A DNA stretch of 64,000 bases, taken from Clostridiaceae bacterium. GTDB lineage: Bacteria; Bacillota; Clostridia; Lachnospirales; Lachnospiraceae. Made by a program: the position numbers and the translations under genes. This document shows positions 53,375 through 62,225 of the stretch, piece by piece; the first letter of the stretch is position 1; each line of letters starts with the position of its first letter. Below the pieces are notes generated by a model. That model ran no database searches and was not told the origin of the DNA. It saw only the letters and a program-made list of their open reading frames with translations. Location: assembly GCA_910575795.1 (NCBI GenBank), contig CAJTGE010000027.1, forward strand, positions 1 to 64,000. Direction: 5' to 3'.

Positions 53375-54106
53375 TCACCTTTCCTTTAAAATTACATTCT
53401 TACAGTCTATTTCTTTTCTTATCCACTCCCGCATTACATTCAACTGATATTCGGTGTGAAACCAATGCTCACAATTCTCAGCAACAGTAAGATTACAGCT
53501 AAATTTTTTCGTAAACTGTTCTACAAGGCAACGGTCAATCAGATTATCATTTTCCCCATACAATATTTTAGTCGGAAAGTCCCATTGTCTAATTGGATGC
53601 TCTAATACATACTTCCAATATTCCCATGAAAGCGTCTGCCCGAAGTCAGTTGGAATCAGACGCTGCTTTTCTAACTGATTTTGTGATACACCTGCCCATT
53701 CCATCATCTTTGACATGAGTTCTTTCATATCCAGAACAGGAGAAACAAACAGACAGTTTTTTAACGGCTCATTCCCAAAACTTAACATACTGAACCATGC
53801 GCCGATGCTGCTCGCATATAAAGAAATCTGCTTCCACCTATCTTTGACAAAATCCATAATCCCAGATAACTCTGGCACAATGCTCCAAGGCTCAAATTCT
53901 ACTGCCCCATTTACCCGCTCCCCATGTTTCGGCAAATCTACGCTAAGAACCTGCCACCCGAAACAGCAAGCCACGTCTGCGAATACTGCCGCTTCTTCTT
54001 TACATCCTCCCTGACCATGTACATAAAAATATAGCTTTCTTGATGGAAGACCCCAAAGAAAAGCAGGTATTCCATTTATTTCAAATTCCTTTTTCATTCT
54101 CGCCAT
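53375..54106 (-). CDS. Alpha/beta hydrolase
   Basis: A 243-residue soluble alpha/beta hydrolase. The oxyanion region is YFYVHGQGG, the nucleophile elbow ASSIGAW (Ser), the acid Asp in LYGENDN and the His in ENCEHWFH. It is likely an esterase or lipase-like enzyme with unknown substrate. It is divergent from a TetR regulator with two identical-type operators in between, so its expression is probably repressed by that protein. No signal peptide. Confidence 0.87.
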   Translation of the reverse strand: MARMKKEFEINGIPAFLWGLPSRKLYFYVHGQGGCKEEAAVFADVACCFGWQVLSVDLPKHGERVNGAVEFEPWSIVPELSGIMDFVKDRWKQISLYASSIGAWFSMLSFGNEPLKNCLFVSPVLDMKELMSKMMEWAGVSQNQLEKQRLIPTDFGQTLSWEYWKYVLEHPIRQWDFPTKILYGENDNLIDRCLVEQFTKKFSCNLTVAENCEHWFHTEYQLNVMREWIRKEIDCKNVILKER

Positions 54107-54149
54107 CCATTCTTTCCCCTTTCAAAATACTACTAAAAATAGTATAAAC

Positions 54150-54164
54150 ACTAATATCATTAGT
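54150..54164. promoter_or_regulatory. TetR operator 1
   Basis: ACTAATATCATTAGT, a perfect 6+6 palindrome around three bases, 44 bp upstream of the hydrolase start. Confidence 0.7.
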
Positions 54165-54223
54165 ATTCTATCTGATCATACTCTCACTGTCAATAACTAA
54201 TGGCAGAAAATCTAATAATAATA

Positions 54224-54252
54224 TTGACTTTACTAATCTCATTAGTTAAAAT
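54224..54252 (+). promoter_or_regulatory. tetR-type promoter with operator 2 in its spacer
   Basis: TTGACT (54224-54229), 17-bp spacer, TAAAAT (54247-54252). The spacer contains ACTAATCTCATTAGT (54232-54246), the same palindrome as operator 1, so repressor binding would block RNA polymerase directly. The two operator centres are 82 bp apart. Confidence 0.75.
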
Positions 54253-54284
54253 AGTTAGAAAATATCTTTGCGAGAGGTAAACTT

Positions 54285-54863
54285 ATGCGGATAACAAAAG
54301 CTGATGTAATACAAACTGCTGCGGATATAGCGGATAAAAACGGCTTAAGCAATGTTTCTTTAAAAGTCGTTGCCGAAAGCCTTAATATCCGTACCCCGTC
54401 ATTATATAACCACATAGACAGCCTTGAAGCCATGCTTAGGGAAATCGCCCATAATGGTATGAAAACCATGAATGAACGGATGATGCAGGCAGCTATCGGC
54501 AAAATTGGGGACGATGCAATAAAAAGCGCAGGCATCACATACCTTAACTACATGATTGAACATCCTGGAATTTATGAAACAATACAATGGGTAACCTGGC
54601 ATGGCACTGAGGAAACAGAGAAAATATTTGATAACTACCTTTCACTTTTAAAAACGCTCGCCCTTTCATGCAATTTTAATCCAGTAAACATTGATGAAAT
54701 TTTAAACTTATTGACAGGCGTTCTTCACGGCTACACAACCTTGCAACTGCGATATGCGTTTACCAAACCTGATGAAGTCAGGACATCCTTATCCACCGCC
54801 CTTGATACCGTACTGGCAGGGCTGCATCAAAAGTATGACCAACATGAAAAGGAACATTTATGA
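54285..54863 (+). CDS. TetR/AcrR family regulator
   Basis: A 192-residue TetR-type repressor with HTH at about 10-50 (KNGLSNVSLKVVAESLNIRT then PSLYNHIDS) and a C-terminal domain containing QWVTWHGTEE, as in the WHG-domain subgroup. It probably controls itself and the divergent hydrolase through the ACTAAT/ATTAGT palindromes. The stop overlaps the start of the next gene (ATGA). A GCGAGAGG site precedes the ATG. Confidence 0.9.
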   Translation: MRITKADVIQTAADIADKNGLSNVSLKVVAESLNIRTPSLYNHIDSLEAMLREIAHNGMKTMNERMMQAAIGKIGDDAIKSAGITYLNYMIEHPGIYETIQWVTWHGTEETEKIFDNYLSLLKTLALSCNFNPVNIDEILNLLTGVLHGYTTLQLRYAFTKPDEVRTSLSTALDTVLAGLHQKYDQHEKEHL

Positions 54864-55441
54864 TGGCAAATAACATATGTTACTTATACAATGCCCAAGC
54901 AGGCATTGAACTGATTTTCTGCAGAGACTCAACTATATCTATATCTTACCCGTTACATAATCACGTTTCCGTACTAACAATCGGCATCATATTGGATGGC
55001 TCGCTTGTCCTTACAACGAATAAGGAAACAAGGGTTTATAAACAAAACGAAACATTTACAATATTCCCATATGTGCCACATAGCATTTCGGCACATAACA
55101 GCTATACCCTGCTTACCCTGTTCATTGATAAGAATGCTGTAAATGACGCATCTGTTACCACCATACAAAAACGTATCGGACTTCTTCTGATGCAGGCTCT
55201 GAATATGGGAAAAATTAACCAATATCAGATATTACAGCTATTAAACTGTTTGGATAAAATTGCGGATTCTTCCACTTGGCAGCTTAAAAACCATCCCCCA
55301 TATATCCACAACTTAAAAAAGCAGTTGGAATTATACCCAGAATGCAAACTTTCTGTCGAGGAATTGGCACAAAATCAATGGATTAAAAATAAATATAAGC
55401 AAAAAGAGTGGTATTTAAAATGGAGCAGGAAATCAAATTAG
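54860..55441 (+). pseudogene. Truncated AraC family regulator
   Basis: The frame keeps an N-terminal cupin-like sensor (YPLHNHVSVLTIGIILDGSL, FPYVPHSISAH) and a linker. The DNA-binding region is cut after the first helix (LYPECKLSVEELAQN) and replaced by lysine-rich unrelated residues. The protein should bind ligand but not DNA. It overlaps the TetR stop by four bases, so it would be co-translated. The end abuts an OmpR fragment, which points to a deletion joining two genes. Confidence 0.7.
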
Positions 55442-55669
55442 CATTTATTGAATTTGAAATTCTGTGCCTGTTGACAGGCAATCCCGGAAGAGTTTTTAGC
55501 AAAGAACAAATATATACTATTGTCTGGAATGAACTGTATTATAGTGATTATAATATTGTTTGAGCTATATCTGCAATATAAGGGAAAAATAGAAGATAAG
55601 CCAAGTGAACCCATTTATATAGAGACAATTTGGGGCATAGGCTGTCGTTTCAACCAATATCTGAAATAA
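55420..55669 (+). pseudogene. C-terminal DNA-binding fragment of an OmpR-type response regulator
   Basis: Frame one reads FEILCLLTGNPGRVFSKEQIY then WNELYYSDYNIV and meets TGA at 55561. The next frame gives NIREKIEDKPSEPIYIETIW then GIGCRFN, the normal end of an OmpR winged helix. One lost base explains the shift. The receiver domain is absent. The following 360 bp (55670-56028) contain only short frames and no supported gene. Confidence 0.8.
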
Positions 55670-56028
55670 GACATGAAACCAGAATACTACATAAAACGCA
55701 TCATGGAAATGTGCACAACAGGCTATGGAATCCTCTCCATCCCCACCTTATTTAAAAAATATTTCCTGTCTGTTGTCCCCTCCTTTTTATGCCTGTTGAC
55801 TGGTTCTTTCCAGTGTTTGTTGAATGCACCATATAGTAACCGCTGCTTTGTTAAAGTAAAAGCATATAGCGATATTATTTTGGGGGCTAAATAACCTGAT
55901 TGTAGCAGAATATTGCTGCCCAAAAAGCAAATCAGGTATCGTTTATGCATAGCAACTGTCACTTTTTTAAGCTAAAGTCAACAAAGCTTGGAAAGAACCT
56001 GTTGAGCGCTTGCTTTTATTCTATCATT

Positions 56029-56619
56029 TCAACGCTTATCTATGATTTTATCAACTAACCCAAAATTCATTGCCTCAGTTGCCGACATATAGTTATCGCG
56101 TTCTGTTGCAAGGGCAATTTCCTCAATGCTTTTTCCAGTATTCCCTGCTAAAATAGAGTTTAGGCGTTCTTTACTTTTTTGTATATGGTCGGATGTTATT
56201 TTTATATCTGTTGCCTGTCCTTGAATACCATTTCCATGAATTGCTGGCTGGTGTATCATTATTTCTGCGTTTGGCAAAGCGATACGTTTTCCTTTCGTTC
56301 CACCAGCTAATAAAAAAGCTCCAAAGCTGGCGGCAAGACCAATACAAATAGTTGAAACATCACATTTTATATATTGCATTGTATCATAAATAGCAAAACC
56401 GGCTGATACAGAACCTCCGGGACTGTTTATATATAACTGTATATCTTTTTCGGGGTCTTGCGCTTCTAAAAACAACATTTGAGCAATAATCAGACTGGCC
56501 GACATATCGCTTACTTCTTCCCCCAAAAAAACAATTCTATCGGATAGTAACCGTGAAAAAATATCATAACTTCTTTCTCCACGGCTTGTCTGTTCAATTA
56601 CATAAGGTATCGTACTCAT
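56029..56619 (-). CDS. clpP: Accessory ATP-dependent Clp protease proteolytic subunit
   Basis: A 196-residue ClpP with an intact triad: Ser98 in [14 protein letters not shown], His123 in MIHQPAI and Asp175 in [12 protein letters not shown] replaces the usual SMG. The N-terminus ([24 protein letters not shown]) keeps the axial-loop region for ClpX/ClpA-type partners. It is in a region of mobile remnants, next to an AraC-type gene rather than tig/clpX, so it is probably a second, acquired ClpP and not the housekeeping one. It overlaps the AraC stop by four bases. Confidence 0.93.
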   Translation of the reverse strand: MSTIPYVIEQTSRGERSYDIFSRLLSDRIVFLGEEVSDMSASLIIAQMLFLEAQDPEKDIQLYINSPGGSVSAGFAIYDTMQYIKCDVSTICIGLAASFGAFLLAGGTKGKRIALPNAEIMIHQPAIHGNGIQGQATDIKITSDHIQKSKERLNSILAGNTGKSIEEIALATERDNYMSATEAMNFGLVDKIIDKR

Positions 56620-57035
56620 GCAGCATTCTCCATAATTCGTGTAATAAATTTGTAACTAAAGATATAAGAACAACACATAGAAATTCTGTTTTGTTTTGGC
56701 ATAAAGATTCCAATATCCCTATAAATTTTAGGTGGATATAAATATATTTGTTTAAAAGCAAACGAAAATGACTGTTGTGTATCATATCCAGCTTCATACG
56801 CAATTTGCATTATTGGCTTATCTGTTCTTACCAGCTTTTCAGCAGCAACAGTGAGTCTGCGGTTTCGTAAATATTTATACATGGTAATTCCTGTATACTC
56901 TGTAAAAATGCGATTAAGATAGAATTTGGAATAACCAATATTTTTTGATATATTATCTAAGCTGATTTCTTTCTCTAAATTCTTCTCAATATAATCTATG
57001 ACTTTTTTTACAACTTCTTTTTGGTCTTTCATCAT
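56616..57035 (-). CDS. Short AraC-type DNA-binding protein coupled to clpP
   Basis: A 139-residue protein consisting essentially of an AraC DNA-binding domain (about 8-105; [20 protein letters not shown] and [18 protein letters not shown]) plus about 30 residues without a ligand domain. It is similar to SoxS/MarA-like stand-alone activators. The stop overlaps the clpP start (ATGA), so both are made together and it may activate its own operon. GGAGGG lies upstream of the ATG. Confidence 0.85.
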   Translation of the reverse strand: MMKDQKEVVKKVIDYIEKNLEKEISLDNISKNIGYSKFYLNRIFTEYTGITMYKYLRNRRLTVAAEKLVRTDKPIMQIAYEAGYDTQQSFSFAFKQIYLYPPKIYRDIGIFMPKQNRISMCCSYIFSYKFITRIMENAA

Positions 57036-57166
57036 ACCCTCCTTGCGCTCTTATCTATTATAGCAAGTTTAAATATACGTGTCTTAATAAAAAATGCTAT
57101 TTTGGTATCAATTTTAAAATTTATACTCTTTGATATGAGGAATGAGAGAATACCTACTGTTATCCC

Positions 57167-58018
57167 TTGCACAAGAGTATCTTTATCCCTGCAATGAGTG
57201 CAATTCCTAAAATGCGTATCATAAAAATCCTCCTACTTGTTTTCCTACTGGATATCAATAAAAAAACTTTAATGTGGTATGATGAAATTGGTTTGCTGAA
57301 ACCTGCCTGTATTAAAGAAAACGGCTATCGGTATTACAGCTACCAGCAGAGTGCAGCATTGGAAACAATTTTAATGCTGCGGGAAATGAATGTATCTCTT
57401 GATGAAATCAAACAATTTATGGAAAATCGCACCATTGATAATTTTGGTTCTCTTTTGCAGGAAAAAATTATAGAGTTAAATCGAACAATTTCCCATTAAA
57501 AATCTATACAAAAAATCCTAATCAATCATAAGCAGAATATGGATATGCTTCGTTCTTTGGATATAGCAGAAATCAGCCTTGTGGAAAAACAAAGCTGCTA
57601 TTTGGTGGTTGTTGATACGGCTGAAAACTTACCACTTGAACAAGAAATCGAAAAGGTTATTTCTGAAACAAAAAAATATCAGCTTCGCCGTCTGCACGAT
57701 GCTTCTTATGGCCCTATGCTCCCGTCGGAGAATTTGTATCAAGGAAATTTTAGCGAATATACTGCCCTTTATATCGAAATGTCTTTTCCGGTTTCTAAAA
57801 AGGGGCTTCACTTGCAGCCTGCCGGAACATATCTAAGGGCTTTCTGTAAGGGAAATTGGGACAAACTTCCCAAAAGATACAAAGAAATCCCTGCCTATGC
57901 GAAAAAGCAAGGATTAACTTTATGCGGCTATGCTTATGAAACAGGTATCAATGAGCTGGTTATTGACAGTATAGATGATTATATCACTCAAATTGAAATT
58001 CCTATTAAGCCGGAATAA
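57167..58018 (+). pseudogene. MerR-family regulator with GyrI-like domain, broken
   Basis: The DNA-binding part survives from KKTLMWYDEIGLLKPACIKE through RYYSYQQSAALETILMLREM, but the first HTH helix is replaced by unrelated hydrophobic residues. An in-frame TAA (57497-57499) interrupts the coiled coil. The C-terminal effector domain (57539-58018) is otherwise open and resembles a BmrR/GyrI-like binding domain (YGPMLPSENLYQGNFSEYTALYIEM in pieces). At least two lesions, so inactive. Confidence 0.8.
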
Positions 58019-58094
58019 TGGAAGGCTGTCTGTCAAGTTCTTGCGTGTTACTTTACCGCACATGAGCATTCGCGCCAGATTGCGATAGGTAAGC

Positions 58095-58238
58095 CTACAG
58101 TTTCAAATGCTTCAGCTCCGTATCGGCCCTTGCGTAGATCTCTGTAGTTTTGATATCACTGTGGCCCAGAAAGTCACAGATATAGATCAGGTTTACACCT
58201 GCCTGCAACAGATGGACCGCCTTGGAATGGCACAGCAT
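58095..58238 (-). pseudogene. C-terminal fragment of a tyrosine recombinase
   Basis: The frame reads CHSKAVHLLQAGVNLIYICD then FLGHSDIKTTEIYARADTE, the last third of a phage-type integrase with the GHS box and the catalytic Tyr in TTEIYAR. The box II region reads CHSKA where RHSKA is expected. The rest of the gene is gone. Confidence 0.8.
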
Positions 58239-58328
58239 ATTTGGGATTAAGGTGGGCAGAAAAGATAAATCGTTAAGAGAGGTTTAAGGACGTTTGCTAC
58301 ACTTAAGAAGCATTTCACAACAAATAGG

Positions 58329-58357
58329 TTGTTTAAATGATTTAGACAAACTATAAT
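58329..58357 (+). promoter_or_regulatory. Predicted promoter of the lipoprotein pair
   Basis: TTGTTT (58329-58334), 17-bp spacer, TATAAT (58352-58357), 35 bp upstream of the first lipoprotein start. Confidence 0.6.
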
Positions 58358-58391
58358 ATCTGTTATTTCTATGATAACAAGGAGGTAATTT

Positions 58392-58943
58392 ATGAAACTA
58401 AAAAAAGTAATGATATTACTCGGTACTGTCTGTATATTGAATACAATGGTTACAGGATGTGGTTCCGGTTCTATTGCTAAGACAGAAGAAAACCAGGCAG
58501 ACGAAGCATTATTAGAGGAATTAAATGATGCGCCGTCAAAAGAGATTGATGGGAACACGGATGGACTGCAGGAAAATACAGCAGGTAAATGGCAGGTACT
58601 AGAGCCGGATGTCGCTGCTGCTGTTGATGCGGATTTTCTGGGTAAGGTCTGGAAGATTGAAGAAGACTCATTTTTCATTGCCGAAAAGAAAGTAAAAATT
58701 CTTGATGACGGTTCCTTATCATACAGTTCTCCAAGCTCCAATGCTGATCTCCCTGATTCCCGGTTGATTCATGTAATTTTGGAAGATGATACCCGTTTTT
58801 ATTTAAAAGCCACTGATGGAAATGGAGAAAGCTCTGAGGACACAAAAGCTGAATTTCAGGACTTGAAGGTACATATGTCTGTTGAAATGAAGGGCAGCTT
58901 TAAAAATGATAAATTTTATGCCACGGAAATACGATTCTTTTAG
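58392..58943 (+). CDS. Uncharacterised lipoprotein 1
   Basis: A 183-residue lipoprotein: signal peptide with lipobox MVTGC (Cys at about 23), an acidic linker and a C-terminal beta-rich domain from about 80 (DFLGKVWKIEEDSFFIAEKK onward) that resembles the small OB/DUF5666-like folds in which a metal- or ligand-binding barrel is predicted. AAGGAGG precedes the ATG. It is followed after 18 bp by a second lipoprotein with a related fold, so the two may act together at the cell surface. The function is unknown. Confidence 0.75.
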   Translation: MKLKKVMILLGTVCILNTMVTGCGSGSIAKTEENQADEALLEELNDAPSKEIDGNTDGLQENTAGKWQVLEPDVAAAVDADFLGKVWKIEEDSFFIAEKKVKILDDGSLSYSSPSSNADLPDSRLIHVILEDDTRFYLKATDGNGESSEDTKAEFQDLKVHMSVEMKGSFKNDKFYATEIRFF

Positions 58944-58961
58944 AAAGTGAGGGAAAAAATT

Positions 58962-59492
58962 ATGAAAAGGAAATTGATACTGATGTTTATGATAGCTTTA
59001 GCTATGGGGATGATCGGATGCTCATCGGAACCAAAAGAGGATGAAATATCTGTGGAGAATGATTCCCCGAAAGAAACGGTTCAGGAAGAAGCGGCAGACG
59101 TAACAACCGTAGATGCAAAAACTACAGAAACAGAAGCAAAAGTTACAGAATCGTCAAAGCCAGAGATTACAGAAGAAACCAGAAAATCCACTTCGGAAGC
59201 CGAAGAAATTCCGGCCGAAGAAATCCCAGCGGGCGATCCCATAGCAGGAATTATTGAAAAGTATGAAGAAAACAAACTTACACTCAGGACTCCTGAGGAC
59301 GATATGCTCTATTATTTTTTTACAGAAAATACCCCGATATTAGAAGGGTATTCCACGGAAAGTGCTCATGAGGCAAAAGGAGGTTCCACGATTGCCGTGG
59401 GCGATAAAGTGGAGATCAGTTACCGGGGGACACTTGACAATGAAGAACATCCAACTCAAGCTGTGAAAATTGTAATAATCACAGGTGAATAA
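58962..59492 (+). CDS. Uncharacterised lipoprotein 2
   Basis: A 176-residue lipoprotein with lipobox MIGC (Cys at about 20), a long Glu/Thr-rich low-complexity linker (about 25-90) and a C-terminal beta-rich domain (AGIIEKYEENKLTLRT, VGDKVEISYRGTL) similar in style to that of lipoprotein 1. The start at 58962 is placed after GTGAGGG; the open frame begins slightly earlier. Second gene of the pair. No terminator was identified within 50 bp of the stop. Confidence 0.75.
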   Translation: MKRKLILMFMIALAMGMIGCSSEPKEDEISVENDSPKETVQEEAADVTTVDAKTTETEAKVTESSKPEITEETRKSTSEAEEIPAEEIPAGDPIAGIIEKYEENKLTLRTPEDDMLYYFFTENTPILEGYSTESAHEAKGGSTIAVGDKVEISYRGTLDNEEHPTQAVKIVIITGE

Positions 59493-59610
59493 TTTTGCAA
59501 AATCATTGTGTATTCACGGTTAAATCTAAAAGAAGCTGTAAAAAAACAGCTCCAGTGCACAGGAGGAATCTTAAAAAGTAGGATTCCTCCTGTCTTTCTA
59601 TAATCTCACA

Positions 59611-60300
59611 TTATTCTGTTACAGCCAGTATCTCCCCGACAAAGTTATAAATGATTTTGATTTCCTGAAACTTCTCCCCGCCAACCTTTTTCACCTCACC
59701 CACCAGAATCCGGCTGATAAGGCGGTTTAAGATACCCTCGTCCAGTTCCCGGACTGTGGCGTACTGCCGAATTTCCCGAATAAAGGGGCGTACATCACTC
59801 TCCTGCTCGTTGGAGCGGCGCAGGGAGAGTGCCAATCCTTCTAGTGCAGCATTGCATTAATTCGCGAGTAAAAATCGCTTGATATTCGTGTCATCTGTGC
59901 GTCTGCGAAGCGACGTCGTAGTGGAGCCTACGGCTAGCTTCGCAGGCGTGCAGAGGGCGCGGATAGCGAGTGGTGTTTACTCGAGAATTAATACAATGCT
60001 GTACTAGTGCAGCGTTGCCGCCGTCAGCTTCACAAAACGCTGCTCGGACAGGATTCCCTTTGCCTTGTCGGAATACAGGTTCAGGAACATCTCGTCAATC
60101 TCCTGGTTCCTTGCTTCCAGCCGTTCCCGTTCCTTCTCCATCTCCGAAGCGTCCGCCAGATACCGCCGCTCCATGCGGCTGCTAATCCGTGCGCTCCCCC
60201 ATGAGTAATAATTCACGTCACATTCCGTATTGCCCTTTACCCGTGTGATGGGGATTTTGTCCTCCATAAGCTGTTTGGCAATCCTCATACCCCCCAGCCG
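59611..60300 (-). pseudogene. Large serine recombinase C-terminal part, split by a miniature element
   Basis: The upstream piece (60300-60008) has QLMEDKIPITRVKG and a coiled coil ending LSEQRFVKLTAA, the mid-to-late region of an ICE/transposon recombinase. The downstream piece (59835-59611) has DVRPFIREIRQYATVRELDE and NRLISRILVGEVKK, then KIIYNFVGEI, the usual C-terminus (DUF4368-like). Between them lies the CTAG-ended element at 59841-60007. The catalytic N-terminal resolvase domain is absent. Inactive. Confidence 0.82.
59841..60007. mobile_element. Miniature inverted-repeat element with CTAG ends (167 bp)
   Basis: The left end CTAGTGCAGCATTGCATTAA and the right end (60007 leftward) CTAGTACAGCATTGTATTAA match at 18 of 20. 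The interior has further inverted stretches around GTGCGTCTGCGAAGC. It is inserted in the recombinase pseudogene. Length, CTAG boundaries and the inner CTGTGCGT/GGCGTGCAG pair are shared with the element at 4342, although the terminal repeats differ in sequence. Confidence 0.8.
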
Positions 60301-60309
60301 TTTAAGGCA

Positions 60310-60556
60310 AGGTCAATGCGCTCATTTCAGACAGTATCTGGGAAGGCATGACGGATATTATCGGGAAAGGGACAGAGCTTGATGACAGTGAGGGCGTACA
60401 GGCCCAAGGAGGGCGAAAGAGCTGTCAGATAAGCTGACGGAATACAAGCCGCTTGCAAAGATTGAGGAACTGGCAGAGAAAAAGGCGGTTATCGAGCAGA
60501 GGGATAAGTCAGTCCCGGAAAATGGGACAGAGAAAAAATCAGAGAGGGAGACATAA
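60310..60556 (+). pseudogene. C-terminal fragment of an ICE mobilisation gene
   Basis: One frame gives MTDIIGKGTELDDSEGVQAQ before a stop. Another frame from about 60414 gives AKELSDKLTEYKPLAKIEEL and ends in a charged tail just before the TTRAP gene. In Tn1549-like elements the gene at this place is a relaxase or PcfB-like protein; I cannot tell which from so short a piece. Confidence 0.4.
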
Positions 60557-60559
60557 GCT

Positions 60560-60763
60560 ATGGATAAATTTACAGTGGAAGAAATCCATTTGATGTGTGT
60601 GTTTGAGGGGAAGGACAGGACGGGCATGATTGCCGACATACAGAACGTGATCCCCCATATACAGGACAGTGATATGGCGGAGCTTGCCGGACAGGTCATA
60701 GGGAATCTGAAAGCCATGAGCGATGCGGAATTTGCAGAGGCGGCATTGGAAGCGGCGGAGTGA
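60560..60763 (+). CDS. Transposon-transfer assisting protein (TTRAP family)
   Basis: A 67-residue acidic helical protein beginning MDKFTVEEIHLMCVFEGKDR and ending in an Ala/Glu-rich helix, the pattern of the TTRAP family carried by Clostridia conjugative transposons, where it is named for its association with transfer genes. AGGGAG lies upstream. It is intact, while its neighbours are broken, so it is probably a leftover of the same element. Confidence 0.75.
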   Translation: MDKFTVEEIHLMCVFEGKDRTGMIADIQNVIPHIQDSDMAELAGQVIGNLKAMSDAEFAEAALEAAE

Positions 60764-60800
60764 TTAACGCAAATCTTTTATAGCATTATTCGACATAACG

Positions 60801-60809
60801 TGCTATAAT
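60801..60809 (+). promoter_or_regulatory. Extended -10 promoter of the small peptide gene
   Basis: TGC followed by TATAAT (60804-60809) forms an extended -10 (TGnTATAAT); no good -35 is seen at the right distance. The transcript would have a leader of about 65 nt. Confidence 0.5.
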
Positions 60810-60880
60810 CCTCTTAGTCAGATTAGAGCGAGTAGGAATAGTCTGCGATTGTCCTTTCTGGAAACGGAAAGGAGGTCGGT

Positions 60881-60964
60881 ATGAACACACTTGAGATACT
60901 TACACTGCTGTTGGTCATTTTCGCAGCATTAACATACTTAGACAACAGAAACAACCGCAAGTAA
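60881..60964 (+). CDS. Small single-helix membrane peptide, toxin-like
   Basis: A 27-residue peptide: MNTLEILTLLLVIF at the start, one hydrophobic helix (about 4-20) and a polar basic end NRNNRK. GGAAAGGAGG sits upstream of the ATG. It has its own extended -10 promoter and a perfect 16-bp terminator that begins in the stop codon. The layout matches type I toxins or small membrane regulators of Firmicutes mobile elements, but no antisense RNA promoter was recognised, so the toxin label is tentative. Confidence 0.55.
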   Translation: MNTLEILTLLLVIFAALTYLDNRNNRK

Positions 60965-61016
60965 CGGAAAAGGCTATCTTCTACTGCAACAGGGATAGCC
61001 TTTTCCGTTGATTTTT
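60963..61016 (+). terminator. Terminator of the small peptide gene
   Basis: A perfect 16-bp stem AACGGAAAAGGCTATC (60963-60978)/GATAGCCTTTTCCGTT (60994-61009) followed by GATTTTT. The stop codon overlaps its left arm. Confidence 0.92.
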
Positions 61017-61149
61017 AACGCATTATAAGTTTCCGGTTGTACAACCGTCGGACGTTCCAATATCCTTCGGATTCTAAGATAATTATAAACCAACACTGCG
61101 AATTTTGCAAGAGGGTTTAGGAAATGGTGGGCTTCGGCACCCCTGTTTT

Positions 61150-61282
61150 GTAACAGTTCAGATAACCTGAACTGTTACGGCATCTGCCAATGAAAATCGC
61201 TTCGCGATGGGGCAGATGCCTGCTGCCGCCACGTTTTCGTACGGTCAGCGCAGCAGGTGCGCAGACCTATCTGAACTGTTAC
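61150..61282. mobile_element. 133-bp GTAA-ended miniature element, copy C
   Basis: Nearly identical to copy A (loop ATAAC instead of ACAAC and GCCAATG instead of GCCCATG in hairpin II). Perfect 8-bp duplication CCTGTTTT at 61142-61149 and 61283-61290. Its presence inside the remnant-rich region shows that the family moved after that region was acquired. Confidence 0.92.
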
Positions 61283-61341
61283 CCTGTTTTTTCGCGGTTT
61301 TTAGACTATATCATATGGCATTGGATATAACCGGAAGCAAA

Positions 61342-62109
61342 TTAAATATAAAGCTCATTCCCTTTCCTTGTTGAACAGGCTTTTTTCATTGCCAATGCCG
61401 CAACAGAAACCATAGCCCCATTTACTTTGCGGGATGACTGCGGGCATTGTACGACACAGCGCATACAGGAAATACATTTTTTACTGTCCGTAACTTTTGG
61501 ATTTTCTTTGCTGATTGCCTGTGCAGGGCACTGTCTGGCGCAAAGACCACAGTCTGTGCAGTTATTGTCCGCTTTGGGTATTAAGCCGATTCCGGCCGCT
61601 TTCTTGTAGGGGCGGTTTCCCGGAATCTGCGGTGTGGAAAGACCGGTCAGGTTATTGTTTATTTTCTCTGATATTTTTTTCGCAAAGCCGCTTAATTCTT
61701 TTTTATCCTTAGTGTCCGGTCTGCCTGTAGCGTACTGGTGCATAATAGAATGTTCTGCGATGGCGGCAATGGCAGCAATTACCTGAAAGCCGCTTTTTTC
61801 AGCAGCATCGATTAATTCAATCAGGGTATCCTCATATGCCCTGTTACCATATACGCAGACAATTACACAGGGGGTATGACTGCCATGAATATTTGAGATT
61901 CTCTGAGTGGCAAGGCTTGGAACACGTCCGCCAAAAGACGGAGCCGCAATAAGCGCAATATCATCTTTTTCAAAACTAAGCGAGGAATAATCGGTTTCTG
62001 CATTGGACAAATCAATTTTATTTACAGGCAGTCCCCATGTATTTGTTATGGCATCTGCAACCTTTTTCGTTCCTCCTGTCGGACTAAAAATAATCTGTGA
62101 AACTTTCAT
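61342..62109 (-). CDS. Flavodoxin/4Fe-4S ferredoxin fusion (EFR1-type)
   Basis: A 255-residue redox protein. The N-terminal flavodoxin-like domain (about 1-155) has the phosphate loop FSPTGGTKKVAD. The C-terminal domain holds two 4Fe-4S motifs, CTDCGLCARQCP and CISCMRCVVQCP. Such fusions move electrons between flavin and iron-sulphur carriers in anaerobes. It is divergent from an Rrf2 regulator whose ligand is often an Fe-S cluster, so the pair may respond to redox or iron-sulphur status. AGGAGG precedes the ATG. Confidence 0.9.
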   Translation of the reverse strand: MKVSQIIFSPTGGTKKVADAITNTWGLPVNKIDLSNAETDYSSLSFEKDDIALIAAPSFGGRVPSLATQRISNIHGSHTPCVIVCVYGNRAYEDTLIELIDAAEKSGFQVIAAIAAIAEHSIMHQYATGRPDTKDKKELSGFAKKISEKINNNLTGLSTPQIPGNRPYKKAAGIGLIPKADNNCTDCGLCARQCPAQAISKENPKVTDSKKCISCMRCVVQCPQSSRKVNGAMVSVAALAMKKACSTRKGNELYI

Positions 62110-62116
62110 GCCTATT

Positions 62117-62178
62117 CCTCCTGTAAATCTAAAATTTACACTATTATAACAGGCGCATGGTGTAGTGTCAAGATTTAC
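62117..62178. promoter_or_regulatory. Operator-like inverted repeats between ferredoxin and Rrf2 genes
   Basis: TGTAAATCTAAAATTTACA (about 62120-62138) is a compact palindrome, and CTGTAAATCT there is also complementary to AGATTTACAG about 45 bp to the right. The position in the divergent gap suits binding by the Rrf2 protein. Confidence 0.5.
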
Positions 62179-62225
62179 AGCAATAAAAATATATGCTACA
62201 ATCTAACGTGGAAAGGAGTAATGTC

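Noticed and set aside
55673-55962. Short frames on both strands between the OmpR fragment and clpP
   Set aside because: No start signals or recognisable sequence; treated as non-coding.
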